Assembly (NCBI GenBank): GCA_005406025.1
Contig: BGZK01002031.1
Location: forward strand, 20,988-84,987
DNA length: 64,000 nt
Direction of reading: 5' to 3'
DNA from: Eumeta japonica
Taxonomy: Eukaryota > Arthropoda > Insecta > Lepidoptera > Psychidae
The position numbers and the translations under genes were made by a program. Of this stretch, positions 13,101 to 28,100 are shown in pieces (positions within the stretch are counted from its first letter, which is position 1; every line of letters begins with the position of its first letter). Under the pieces are notes generated by a model that had not been told where the DNA came from, did no database searches, and worked only from the letters and a program-made list of their open reading frames with translations.

Positions 13101-16100
13101 GGATCTTTATATAAATGCTTTATATTTACACTTTTTATTCCAGTTATTTATTCTCTATGGTTTATTAAATTTCAAATTAAATTAAAATTTTCAAAAGTAC
13201 AAAACTGTCTACGGTAAAACGAGTTTTAGAATAATCGTCACAGCATCATTCTTCAATATTCAATAACCAATAATCTCTTTACTTATCACGACCTCCGGCA
13301 TCCGAGATTATTTAATAGTCTAAATCGAAAACTTGCAATATCTATCAACATTTTACTCGAACGGGAATCGAAACCAAATCTCTCATGAATTGATGAAATT
13401 AAACGTCTTAACGAGACCACCGCTAGTGCCGTATTAGATGTCGATAATCTATCTCACGACCGCACTTTATAAAGATTCATTTCCTGTGTGGATACAAAAT
13501 AATCACACGGCCCCGCCGTAAATATTCAAATGTATGCGAGACGCGACATGTCCGCGGGGCTATTTCTTTCCCATTTCCAAAGATTAGTGTCGTACGCGCC
13601 CTCGGTCACGTCGGCGCATCGACAACAATCGAGATCGTTATCGGTGTACACTCGACCCTATAAAAAATACACACAAGTATCCGAAGGACGTTTGAGCGGC
13701 TGGTCACGTGCGCGGACGCTTCCCGATTTAAATCTGATTGTAACGTGTTTACAATGCACGCTCGATATTGGTCCGATGGAATTTTGAATTGACATGCTAA
13801 GGTATGCCGAACAGGAGGGACGTCGCTTAAGTACGTACTTGTAAACGCGTGACAAAATGAAATTGTCAATTAGAAAAACGATGGGCTTTCGACTCAGCAC
13901 TGAACTCGAAGCGTTCTTTTTGATTCAATTCATGACTATATGCGCGATCGTATGTCGACCGGTTTTTATAAGCAGTCGCTTTTTCATGAGATATAATGTT
14001 AGAATAAAAATAGCATACCTAATTGGCACCATTCCGAATGTGATATTTTTAGAGCTCATGTCGTAAGTACACTTGACTTTGTAGATCTTGTCTGCCTTTG
14101 TCATCACCACGCTGTGGTGTTGAAGTACCACTGTATTTGAGTACACTCCAGTCTGAAAAAAATGGAATATAAAATATTTTTGGCCAAGCACGTGACTAAC
14201 TATTTCATCACACGAAAATTATGATTTTAAACCGAAATAGCTCAATATACTTTACAGGAGTAACATTGAAGGGTTTTAATTATGAATCTTTTTGTAATGC
14301 AAAATCTTAATTGCATTCTGTATGTGTTATTGTAAATCTAAAAAATGTCAATTTTTTAAATATATTTATCAATGTATAATTTTCCACGCATGCACATTTG
14401 TAGAATAATAACTTGAAAGGTATTATTACTACATCGAGTAGATGCAAATTATATAGATACATAGTGTATGTCTGATTTCGAAGGACTTATCATCAACCTT
14501 TATCTTTATATCTTTTGTAATATTTGTAATTGATTCAGTTAAAGCCAATAACTCAACTTAGTAACTTTGTTTGACTTAAAAATGCATTATATGTATTATT
14601 TATTTCGTTTCGAAATATTTGTTATATACATTATCAATACAGAAATTAGAAAACCCATTGCATCGGTTTAGACTGTGAAAGAATAATATATCAATGTATC
14701 TGCTTACGACGCTCTGAGTGTTGCAGTCCTGGCCGGCCATTGTCAGGTCGAGCCGGAAGAGGTCGCTGTTGACGACGTCGATGTTGCAGGTCTCGGAGCG
14801 GCCCAGCGCGTAGATGCGCCCGTTGAACGGCTTGTTCGTACGCACTTGTACGGCGATCCGCGTGTCCTTGCAATGCACCGACACTGCAAGATGCATAAAC
14901 TGTGCTTATTTCTGATGCAAATTAATGTGTGCATATCATTTTGCACAAATTATTAAAAATTATATAAAAGGAAAATTGGCGTGATTCTTGATTAGCACAG
15001 AAGTTTTTAAACTACAGAATGAATGGAGAAAAAAATAGTTTTACTTTAATGTCCTCCTATCCCAATTAACCAAAAAAATTAATGAAGCTATTATAGTTTA
15101 ATTTTATCTTTGTTAGATTCTATTATTACTTCTAATTACTTTTGAATGAATTCAAAAATGGTAGGAGTTTTTTAATTATCAATATTTTATGTATACCCAC
15201 GGACTAATCCGTTGCTTATAAACTCCCAATTTCCCTTATTTTTGTTTTTAAAAGTATGTTCTCTAGTCGACCTCGTATAAATTTGATCAATATATGAAAT
15301 TGGATTTCGAAGGTCAGTCTTCGAAAGTAAGACACTTCAACATGTGGCATACGTACATCGTGTTCAGTTCATTTCGTATTGAGAATGTCGAAAAGTAACT
15401 AGTTCGGTAACTATATTTGTGTAAAGGTGTATCTGCTTTTGGACTTTGAAGGTATTATTGAAATTTATTTATAATTTTTTATTATTTTTTTAACAACAAG
15501 CGACCGGTGTCATTAAAATAGAAGATTATTTTCTTCGCCTTTGGTTTTTAGTTGTGTATATATTACCTTACGATAATATATCGATAAGTTTATACAAAAC
15601 AATTAAAAGTATACGAAGTAGTACTTACCATCGTAGCAAGTGCCGGTTTTGTCGCAATTGGCGTCGTTGCGCGTGAGGTTGGTGGAGGTCGGCTGCTCCT
15701 GCTGGTGGTCGATGGTGACCGGCAGCTCGCCGCCGCCGCCCAGCGCGCCGCTGGGAGGCTCTATATCGAACGACGAAGGAAATATATAAAATGAACAATC
15801 GAGCTAAAAATACAACAATACGTTGGAAATTTTACAATTTTCATTGAAGAAGTTCATTGCGATCATTTTAAGTGGGGGTTTTCATTCGAATCTTATGTTT
15901 TTTTAATTATTGCGCTGTATTTGCGCCAGTGAAAATTCTGCGTTGAAAATGACGTCCATCCGTGAAGTTTAGGTTCAAGTGTAACAGATAATTTCATCGT
16001 AATAAAGACCTAGATTTCAAGGTCCATTAGGTCTCGTTCTAGGTTTGCAAAAGCCTAATACTCCGTAATAAATCCATTGATTGCGCTTAATACAGATACA

Positions 16101-19100
16101 GCTCAGGTATTAACTCTAATTGTAAACACTAGGGGAGTCTACGAAACTATACGCGTAATTGGTGCCTGATTGCAGACGCGGTGTAGCGTGGCCGATGCTC
16201 TTGCATCTCAGAAATCACGATTTTCGCAAAGCTCAGTGGGAAATTAAAAGGAAAATCTCTCAGAGCCTTCTAAAACACCCACGTTTTATAGAGCACGCCG
16301 GTGATCGCTTCCCTTTGGTGATTGACGACGATAGCTTGATACAAACGAAGTCTTAATCGTTCACTAAAAACCGTTACCAAATTTATCATCGGTAATTTAC
16401 CGTTTTCCTTTTGTGGCCATAATTAACCAAGCGACAATGAAATTATCAGAACCGTTGTCGTCACCGAAACATTCTCTATAATTTCATACGACTTTAGTAA
16501 CATTTATTTATTTTTAAAGCATACATTTAAGCTCAATGCATTTACAATCTAATTTTACCAACCAATGTTAACAATCAAGAGGCCACTAAAATAAATTTAT
16601 CGATTTTTCATATGGAGAAAATATTCCAAATTTAAATTAATAGTTAATTTTTAACTGTGGTTGGTGAAATTGGATCTTAAAGTGACAAAAAAATTATATT
16701 ATATAATACGCTACATTTATGTAAGACAATATAAAAGGATAGGATAAATATGATTACGTTTTAAAACTTTTAGTAATATCTTTCGGTGATGATTTTGACT
16801 GCTCACTTTTATTTTATATAATATATTATACAATAAAATTGATAGATGATCAATTATACGAATAAAACACACCGCAAATAATGGTCTATCAATACGTTGG
16901 GCCCCGTGAAAACAATTGTACCTGCATTTTTACAAAACAAATCGCATAATATCGAAACGCGAAAGAGACGTTAACATCGAAATCGCACCGCAAACGCCGA
17001 CGCGCCTTGGAGACGACAAACGCCGGAAGTCCCCGAACGCCACAGCGCCGGATCCTGCGGAGGAGATGGCGGCCGACACAATGGTGAATAGTGAAATCGG
17101 GCACGCCGCGGCGGGCCGTCCCGAATCGATCGGTCGGGCCGGCGGCGGCGACATGTCCGCGGCGGCGGCGTCGGCGGCGGTAATGAGCCGGCGGGCCGAT
17201 GACCGCCCGCGCCGCGCACAAAGGAGCCGGCCAGGACACAATGACGCTCGTTGCCCAACTTCTTCACTCTTAAACTCGACCTTTCACGTTTACCGATTCG
17301 CCGAGACCCGAATAAGCCGATCTCTTAGAAGAATACCCGCCCTCTCTAATGAACACAAATTCGTCGAAATATTTGTTAAGTTGGAAAACGTTCCATGCTA
17401 CAATTCAAAAAGTGTTACTAATACCGACACAGCCTTATGCAATTTCGAATGAGCCGCTATCTGTGTGCTGCTGGCTTCCGTACCTATTTATAAAGTATTC
17501 CAAGGCAAATAATAAAAAAGTTAGAACTCTAATACCACTTTTTAACTGTACGAACGTGAATATAATCCTCAAAAATTCTTAATTTTGAAACGACTTTAGC
17601 GATGACAAAACGATACCAACACACCAAACCGATTAATCATCTAATAACAATTACAATAATAAACACATTATTGCGTGTGTAATAACTTATTACATCAGCA
17701 TAGATTTCACAGCGGCTCGTTAAGAGAGCCAACCGATATTAATCATAGATAATTTATCTCATAATCTGCTCCATTATGTTAATATCATCACAAGGATCGC
17801 CGCCTTCTGCTGCTGCACTCGTGCATGTGTGTATGATTTACGACTCAAACGGCGAGTCCCTCGATTCTACTGTTGCTATTGCTACATGTGGAACTAATTA
17901 TGTACATTCCATAATATTATGAAACTGGACGTGGAGAATGAGAACACTGACAATGTAAAATTTGTGAATTCACTGCGAGCAACTTTACTCGCAAAACGAA
18001 AATAGATTATGTAAATTAAACAATGAAAACAATAAACATTCCACTTGAACACAGCGTTTATTTTATTGTGTAGATGATGATTCTTTAATAACTCTGGAAT
18101 GACAATGTGACTTTGAAGAAAATAGTAACCCGAAAATAGTGACAATAAAGATTACTGTCTTCGTTAAGTGTTTATGCTTCGATTTTTTATCATACAGGAC
18201 AATAAGTCACACGATCCGAGAATCAGCCCCGTCTATTAGCACACCTATCGTATCTAAAGTATTTATGCGCTAATGAGCACGTAAAAGTTAAAAGTGGCGA
18301 AACCATTCGTACAGTGAGCACGTAAGCACGAGTAGTGAGCAATACTCGCCGTTACGACTTGAATCCGAGTTATCAGCTCTCCGGAAACTGGGTTACGTCT
18401 GATAATGCCGGGATAGATCAGTCTCGGGCGCGGTGTCGTCGACACCGGCCGCGGCGACAGCCGATAGCGCATTCGCAACGCTCCAGCGAATCACAAAAAC
18501 CGGCGGACCGGTTCCCACGCTCGCCACTTCCACCGGTGGCGGGGTTAAAACTGCCTTATTTTATTTTTTTTCGACACCAATAAAAGAATCGACACGACAA
18601 AAACGTAAACAAAAGAAACGATTTCTTCTTTTAATTACACCTATTTCGGAGTTTATTAACTAGAACGAAAAAGGGGACACAAACGTCAGGTTAATTTTGA
18701 CTGGGCAAAAAGACAGACCACCGTCGTTAATCTATTTCTATAATTAAATCAAATTTCACTACTACTTACTATATATTTTTTTTGTATAAATTGTCAATAA
18801 GAATATTGTCGATCGTTATAAATTTCTTAAATTGTTGTTAATGTGGATATATAATCAATGTATACTTTGGAAGCCTAGCAATCAATAGAACAAAAAATTT
18901 CGCCTTTAGTTAGTACACTTAATTGGCTATTGAAATTATTGATATAATTGGAAATGTTTGCGTGTGATGGCTGTCAGTAAGGCAAAAGAGATCGCAAAGA
19001 TCGTACCATGTGGAAATCTATAGTCTCTACCTACCCTTCTGGTAAATAGGCGTGAGTTTATATTATTATTATGTATGGCATAATTCTAAATGTTTTATTA

Positions 19101-22100
19101 ACGAATTATCTAATCCATTCAATTATCCCCAAACATTGTTAATATAATGAACATTTATTATTGACGTGACAACGTCTTAAATTAGGTTGCGGCTGGGAGT
19201 CACTTATGAAAAAGTGTAACGCTCGGTAACGTAACGATGAGTCACCGAACGAGAGAGAGGCCCGCCGAATGCCTTGCGTCTCTCTCCCACTCAACTATGA
19301 TCGGTCTGCCGCGCGCGCAGCACTAGAGAATTAGTGCATAGCTTGCAAATGTATTGCAAGTTATTGTATGTATATTTGTATATAAATACGTATGTATGTG
19401 TAAAGGTAAAAATAAAATTTTGTTAATATGAAATTCAGTGCGAGATTCTTTGTATAAATTAATGTTTTAAATATAATTCTTTGTATAAATAAATGTTTTA
19501 AATTGTTACTATTATTTCATCCTTCTTCCTACTATACGAATGAATATTCACATTAAAATGATTTTACCATTCAAAGTCGTTGTCACGTAAAACTTTCGCC
19601 CGTATACCGACTTTACAGGCAACCAAATTTTTTTATTTTATTTTATTTAGACAGCATCAACTGATAGATATTTCATGCTCTTGCTTTATTTAACTTTCCA
19701 TTTCTTAAAAGCGACCGAAAATAGAAGTTGCGTCACAAAATAATAAAATTTTATATTACGGAGAATAGATAATTAAATATGCTATCACTTAGATTTGAAG
19801 GGTTACTTTCGTACAGAACTAGTAAGTGGAATCATTTGAGCAGAACTGTTAAATTAAAAACTGTTACCAGAATAAATATTAACATAATAACATGTAAAAC
19901 TCATAATGAAAAACAGAACAACATCGTGATTTACAATAACATTTACGTATGTCAGACAATTTAGATATTATCCGTAATGAGCATTTAAGCTTACGGTTTT
20001 TGTAATAACGTAATTAATTAATTAACCGATGTTGATTAATTTTAAAAACAAAAAATAGACATTTTTGACAGATGTACGTTATAATATTGACAAAAAAAAA
20101 AGCATGGACTCGCCGTTTGATTCGTGAGAAACTATAAAAAATCAACACGATTTCTTACTACAGGCGCAACGCGAAACTGAGTCAATAAAATCTAAAATCG
20201 GTGTGAAGGCATCCAAAATGTCCGATTACCCGATTATGGCGACGCCGAGGGTAAGTTATTTGCATTACATTCAATTAGCTACTTTTTTGAACTTATAAAG
20301 TTTTAAAAACTAGTTAAACATGGGTCGAATTAATTTAATAATATAATATATTCAATAATTTCATTTCTACTATTTTACTTATTGTTATTATTATTATTTA
20401 CACAAATTTTACTGATATCTATTCGGGTTACAGCGAACTTTTGAATGTTTTATCTATACAATAAAAAATCTATGACACCATAATATCATATTTATTTACG
20501 TAAGTTACGACCATTCTTACAGAGCCATTTGTTTATATGTATTCTATTCAAGTATTCAGTGCAACTTGTAAGCTTCTGCAATATCAGTAGAGTTTAAGCA
20601 AAAGCCGCTGCTTTTATTCGCTTCATTAAAGTTATGGGTCGGATGTGGGGCGTTGAGCGGCGAGCAGCGCCGAATCGTGGTTTTTGTGGTGATATCAACA
20701 AAATTAGATGTAGGTTAACTCGCTACAGTTTCTTCTCTATTTTTGGACGCGATGGTCGCGAGAAATCCAACTTTCACAATGAAAATTGTAAATAACGTAA
20801 CGCATTACAGAAATATGTCGCGAGAGAGACTTCAGCTTCACGCGCTATCCGATGGCGTATTATACGTGATCATGTCGCCGGTGAGCTGTAATGAAGAGCT
20901 ATTCCGCATGAAGAATGGGAATGGCGTGTGGTCGGAAATCGCTTTAAAAGGCTTCCGCGAGCCCGGTCGCTTTCACAGTAGGAAATCCAATTAGAGGCCG
21001 GCCGTTAGATAACAGTTTATTTGCGCGGCAGCCATGTAATTCGTTGCAATAAAAAATATATTCATAAAACTTGTTAAAGGCAGACCGAGAGATGACTTGT
21101 ATGGCGACGCTGATAAATTTGACAATGACAAATTCTTTGGCAGGTCAATGATTGCTGGTCGAGTCTTCGCACGAGGTGGGTTATGATCAGATACCGTATC
21201 ACTGAATTTTGTTTTATTCTTTTTTTTTTACTAACTCAAAATTGATCTGCGTTTTTGTTACATATCTAATTATTCCTATTTTAAGTAATATATTTTCTTT
21301 GCCTACTATTAAAATTTAATCACAAGGCCTAGAAGATAACTCGCAACAATTGAATCTGAGAGACAGAAGAAAGATACTGTTTTATGTCGAACAGTATCCT
21401 TTACAGCGGAAAGAAAGGTGTTCTCAAGCGGTACCTGTTTATACATTGTGATAAATAGTCTAAATTAGATTTTTTTGTGTTATATATGTACATATAAACG
21501 CACTATGAATAACATAACATAACAACAGCAATAATTATTAAGAATATAAAGCGACATAATGTCTACATACTGTAGTCGTAGCAAAAATTTTTAGAAACAT
21601 ATTATAATCTGTTATATTATTTTGTAATATGATATATTAATTATAACCTATTTCATATTATAACCTATTTAAAAAAGACATTATTATATAAAGAAGACAT
21701 TTTTAGCGAAGTAAACCGTTATAAAAATCTGTAGTTTTACTTAAAATAATTTTATACAATCAATAAATAACAAATAATTTGAAGACAATTTTTTTTCGAA
21801 CACCTAACTGTATAGTTCAAATTCAAAATGCCTACATTATCGTTATCTCTTTTTAATAGGTAATTCGACACGCACCTGCAGTTTTATAACAGCTCAATAA
21901 ATTAATTTTAGTGACGGATATCAAATTCCCTTAAATTTAATTGAGCAAGCACCGCTTAAGCCGCGATCATATGGCGCTATTCAATGACCGACTTAAAATA
22001 ATAGAAGACTGATATAATCAATACTAACGCGAAATGAAAAATAGATGTTAGCCAAATGATTCGCCACACTCTTTCTTTTAGCTTTTTTATTTCTTCTCTA

Positions 22101-25100
22101 CTAGACACAACCATCGTTCGCTACCTCGATATTAGTTCTTCTAGTTTATCCTGGAATTTTCTCATTTTGTAATCTATATAAAACGTTCTTACTGTTGGAA
22201 TTGTTATCGAGCTCAGTAAGTTACTTGATATGCAATAAAAAGAGTTACGCCCGTTTATCCTCAATCTGGTATCGAGTTCCAGGAGATTATTAGCACCCCG
22301 TCAGAATATTACCACCGCGATCGTCACCGGAACCAGAGACAGTAGTATCGATGATTCGCTCACTTCTTTCTGGTTTTGTACGATATTTTTTAAGTCAATA
22401 GCCAAGCTGCTATCGGATAAGTCTTTCACGACACGGTTGCTTATCCATAGAATTGACTCAAAAGTTTTATGAGTTTTTTGAAATAGAATTGAACACGTTC
22501 AACGTACACAGAGTAACAATCGAGCCGCCTCGAAATTGAAATCCAGACAAATAATTTATGTTATTACGGTTTCATTTGTAATTTTATATGATTCATTTAT
22601 AGACCATTTTTAGTTTTAATTTTGACTTTTACATTGAGTTATGGGATTGCAATAATTATACCCACAAACAGTATTCTTTTAATATCGAATATTGTTTAAA
22701 GTAATACAAAACATACTCGTCCAACCGTTTGCGACAATCCTCGCGAATTCAGAATGTGGAACGCTGAAATTTGCAATAAATATATGATTTTATTCATCCT
22801 AAAAACAGTCTTCAAATTAGAAATCCAGGTTTAGTTACAAACAAAAATTAAAAAATGGTCAATAAGATGCTGTGACAAGAGAGCGGGCTCACGATTCAGG
22901 GGGCGAGTATTCAAATCCCGATGGACAGTCTGCAACTATTTTGCAACAGTCTCACAGCTCACGCATAAAATTCAATTATATATTGACATTTGTTTAAACA
23001 TTGAAGAAAATGTCATGTTAAAACTTGCAAAACGAAGACAGTTCCACGGAATCTAAAAAAGCAATGTGAATTTCTCAACACAATTTAGGCCAACGAAAGT
23101 AGAGTTATAAGTACTAAATATAACTTTTATAGACACTTAATATTACTTTATTAGAGAAAAATCGCTTGGATATTATTATGATTTGTCAAAAAAATGAAAA
23201 AGAGACGAAATATACCCGAAAGGGTGTTTTTAAGGATCATCACCTGGAGTACAAGAAAAACAAGAAACGCAACATTAGACACATCAAGGTGTGCTTGTAT
23301 ATTATTTTGTGTCAGATTTTCCATCACTCCACCATTGAGGTATATTTTTCCATCATTCTTTTTAGATTAAGGGGTTTACACTTAAGCCTCCTATGCTAGC
23401 CAAATACGGATTGGCGGCTATATTTTATACAATTTATGAAAAATTGTCAAAAATTATTATCTACACGGATAGTTTCCGACTGCCAATAAATACATGGTAC
23501 CTATACCAAACAATTTGTTACAATATTTATATAGGAAGAAAACTTTCATATACACCTAATATCAATATATCCAACACTAGATTTTATCCGCGGCTCCACC
23601 CGCATTCATAAATTAATGAAAAAAATTTTTTGGATGGGATTTTAATCCGTTCTCAGTAAGCCTCTACGTTCCGAAAAGAGTAAATATGCCGAATTTAAAG
23701 TTAATCAGACCTATGGTTTCGGAGATCCCATGATGAGTCGGTCAGTCAGCGTTATTTCGCTTATATATATTTTTAAATTTAAAATGTCAATTTGGTATTT
23801 AGTAAGTTAAAATTTTCAAAGAAATAAAAACAGTTTGATATGAAAATAACCACAATTCTGATCGATTTCGTTATAGATTGTTGTCATTGATAATATAAAT
23901 ATAATTTTTTGAACCTATGTTACATGTTGTAAGTAATATTTCTATCTAGGTCTTTTTAGGTGTCATTTCTTTCCCCTTCAGTAATCATTAAACTTATTTT
24001 CATACAGGCCGGTTTCATGGGATACAGTCTAAAAAATCCAAGGCTAGCAAATGAACGCTTTGCATTACTGACGAATTTCAGAAAAACTGTAAATGTCGCT
24101 GTTCATAGAAACCGCGCCAACTAAAGGGAAAGCAATTTCATAAGTTTTGTTACAATGTACTAATCTGCTTTTTTATTTTAAATTTAATTCATAGAAAAGA
24201 TATTTAAAAGTTAAATTTAAAATAGAATTATATATTCTAGCCAATAATGTAATAAATAACATATAATGAATAATGTAAAAAATAATAACGAGCTAATAAG
24301 GTGTCTATATACCGTTGGAAAATTTTCTAGTTTGTTACAAGAGTACTGGAATTAATTCTAGCTAAACCGAATTTTCGGTCTTAAAATTCCTTTTAATTAA
24401 GTCATCATCAAAATCTTTAGAGCCGCTTTTAAAAACGTTTTTACAAAGAAATACGTATACAAAATATATTATGCTTAGTTTATAGTATAAGATTACATGA
24501 CAATCATCGTACAGAACACTAGTTAAGCTAGTCCAACTAGCATCTACCAGTTTTTTTTTATTTCTCTCGGTAAGCTGAAACAAAAACTTGCCCTAGCTTC
24601 TACATTTCATGTGCGCTACGCACCGTGTATGCATGTACATATATAAATATACACACATTGAACGTTGAATTGAAAGCTTAACAAAGTGGCGGGCGACGGG
24701 CGGCGCGAGCGGCGATCGGTAGCCGTTCAATTACCCGCGTTTTAGGGCCGGCGCACGACCGTACCGGGCGGCGGCGTAAAAAACCACTATTCAATTTGTG
24801 TATGACCACCGTTAGATGGCACGCACGAGCGCCGCCGCCGCCGCCGCTTCGCGCTTTTTGCTGCAGCGCTGCAGCGCCGGCGGGGCGCTGCTGTCGCGTG
24901 ATTCAGCTGATTTGAAAATGTAAACACCGGCGCCAGAAGACAGTTTCGCTTTGTGATCCGGTAAACAAAAAATATCAAATCTAATTATGGCCGGCGCATG
25001 AAAAAGTATGTCAGCTAGGTAATATGAGAAGCCACACACAGCGTTATTGTCGTCGTTTTTGTGGACATGCGCTTATTTGGAAAGCGTTCTGTGATGTAGC

Positions 25101-28100
25101 GGTGCATTCGGTGTTCCTAGGAGTCACTGAATTTTAATATTTAATGCGAACGCTGTGCTTTTTAATTTTATTACCTTAAACTGTTAAAATGTGCAATACG
25201 CAATTTAATGAAAAGAAAACTACAGCCAAACGAACCTGGACAAGAATTTGAATTCGAAATAATGATACTATTTTTAAAATTTCATCTCCATCTAAAAGTG
25301 TATGATCTACTACTTTCACTATTTTTTTTTATTTAAGACAAAAATGGCCCAACCTAACAGCTCAAAATCAATGTTCACAATTATTTCTCACTATGAATTC
25401 ATCATCTTGTTATTGTAAAAAAAGCTTAGCGCATACTTAGTATCAACAGAATTATCCACTTGGCTTTGTTTCTTTGATATAGATATATGAATGAATAGTT
25501 CCTCAAATTATATAAAAAAATTGTTTAAACAATCAAATTAAATTAAGTTAGCATATAATGTGTAATATCATTATTATCAAAATAATACATCTATCATTCC
25601 TTCACAGGCATACAGATGAGAAACAATTATTTTTAATATTTCAAAGCAGGAAATGAGAACGGCCCGTAACTGTACACGACGCAGAATATGTCTGATTCTT
25701 TCATTACCCGTTCAGTTTCTAACTCGATTTAACCTCGTGCAACAAACAGGACTCCGAGATTCTAATCTTAATGTAGCCGCTCCGTGTAACAGAGTAGCCT
25801 TGCATCTCGGGCGGTCATAGCGGAACTGCAACTCGACGGCCTATGCTATGCCGCTTGTCTGTTTCTGAAACTTGTTTATGACATGATATGCATCTTTTAT
25901 TTGTTGGTTTCTCTTTGGAATTTTAATTAAACAATAATAATACAACATGTATTATAATATTATCTTGCTCGTTCACCCCTGTCCACGCATAGATTCATGT
26001 GTTTTGTTAACTTTCTTTCTGTTGTACATGATGATTGATTATCATTATACGCCCGTAGATGACCATCATGCTCAACGTCTATGAATAACCGTGTGCACAC
26101 AATTGACTATAATTCATTCTCATGGGAATTTAGATACTTTAAGAACTTTTATTAAATTATTGTTTTTGTAATAAGTATTTAATTACACAATAATGAGTAA
26201 AGACTTAAATTGTTACAGTAAAAATTTTCATTTTCCATTAAAATATAAAATCATATTAATGGATGTTTATTACATATATGTCACTAGGCGTCAACCACCC
26301 GCATTGCAGCACCTTATAGGTTGTTAAAGTGATTATGAAAAAAATGGTGAAATATGAATGGAATTTGTGAAATAATTAGCCTAAAACCATTTACAAAAGA
26401 TTTCATGTCGAGTGGTCAAAAATTCCAAATGACATGTTCAGTAATTTTTAACTGATGCCCGGAAACAGAAAAAATGTTTTTATTATATATGAAAATACAA
26501 GATAAGATAGATATTATGGTGAAAACAGAAATTTGCCAACTAATAATATATACAATAAAATTACGTTTGGTTATTTGATCATTATTCATTTTTAAAATAA
26601 CAATTTGTATTACAATTAGAAAAACGAACCATTTTTTTTTTCCTATAACATTCCAATCAAAAATTATTACTCATTGCTCATACTCGCCATAATTCGATTT
26701 TCCTGTCATATTTTTTTACTCTCGATTACATTGCTGCTCTAGACTATTCTGTATACAACGACTTCGTTTTCTTTGATCTATTATAAAGAGTTTATAGTCA
26801 AAAACGATGTATATTTTTCACGGCTATCCATCCGTAATAACGTCCGTATCCATCCGTAATAACAATCTAATTAAACACTACCCACAATAGTAATCGGCAA
26901 AATTACAAATCGTCATGTACTGTTGCAACCATTTACAACCGTGCTATATTACAACATCGAATCTGTATTATTGACGTCGTTCGCGAAGCCGATCGATATA
27001 TCTACCATCTGCGAGATTGAACATCGATAGTGATTGACCCCGAACCTCGGGCGAAAAATCTTAAACGGTATAACGACATGTATGCCGCACTTAGATAGCG
27101 CTGCAGAGAAAATCCACCGAAGTCACGATGAAGGTAGTGCGAAGAAATGCCAGTAGGGTACTTTACTGATATTCAATGTTATATTTGTTGATGGATTATG
27201 TTAGCTGACTAGACATAATGAGCACAAGTGAAATCAAAATTAAAATCTGTTAAATAAAGTTTTAACGTTGTTTTTGCCTTCCCTGTACAATTAGCTATTT
27301 AAAAAAGTCATTACTCGGATATTTTTATAGTTATCAAAAAAACCTTTTCACTACACTCAAATAAAATAGCTTTAAATTCGTTGCCGTATTTCAAGTATTA
27401 AAATGAAATGTTGTGTGACAAATTAATATTTTATGTAAACTTATTGATATTGCCATTTTAAACTTTATAAGGTTTAAAAATAATGAATATTTGAAATATT
27501 CCAACGTGCATTATGAAAAAAGTAATAACCGTTCTTAATAATAAGAATTAAAAAATAATAACAATAGTAAGTCAAATTCTAGAATTTCGAATGTCACGTT
27601 ATTAAGGTTGTAATTATTGTCAATAATGACAATAATTGCTGATTGGTTGGTTGGTGGTATGGTTGCTACCTTATGGTAGCAACCTCTTTTTGGTCTACTT
27701 TAAAGAATCTACATTACTCATTCATTAATTAGTTTCAGATTATGCGTGATGAAAATCGAAATCTCGAAACGGAAAATTGAAAATATACCACAAACATTAT
27801 GAGCACCATGTATGAGTTAAAAATGTTTGAGCATTTGTACGGCATCTTAATAATTAAGTTGATCAAATACTTCATCTAATTATTAGGAAAACATATTACA
27901 TATTAGAAATTATGAGTAATGTAGATTGTAACTATTTTCTGATAGCATTTAAAGATTAGCAATCGAATAACGGAACAATTGCTTTAATTTAGACTTACGT
28001 TCTCGTTTTCCCCTATCGGGACATGCCGCAAGAGAGAGTTACGTGCTCAATCCAAAATAACGGTTGCAACATATTTGCCATTACCTACATGCGCATAGTG

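Noticed and set aside
14691..14946. Minus-strand ORFs overlapping ZP exon 9 in other frames
   Set aside because: Shadow frames of a GC-rich exon whose true frame carries the conserved ZP cysteines.
16159..16356. 65-codon plus-strand ORF with mixed composition
   Set aside because: No flanking promoter, splice site or motif; length is within chance expectation in 22 kb of intron.
16889..17452. Four overlapping ORFs (up to 178 codons) on both strands
   Set aside because: They overlap in a CpG-rich block where AT-rich stop codons are scarce; translations are Arg/Ala/Pro low complexity and no splice-consistent exon or motif appears.
22881..22960. tRNA-like text with a B-box-like 'attcaaatcccgatg'
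   Set aside because: No cloverleaf could be formed and no matching A box or acceptor stem; at most a tRNA-derived SINE scrap.
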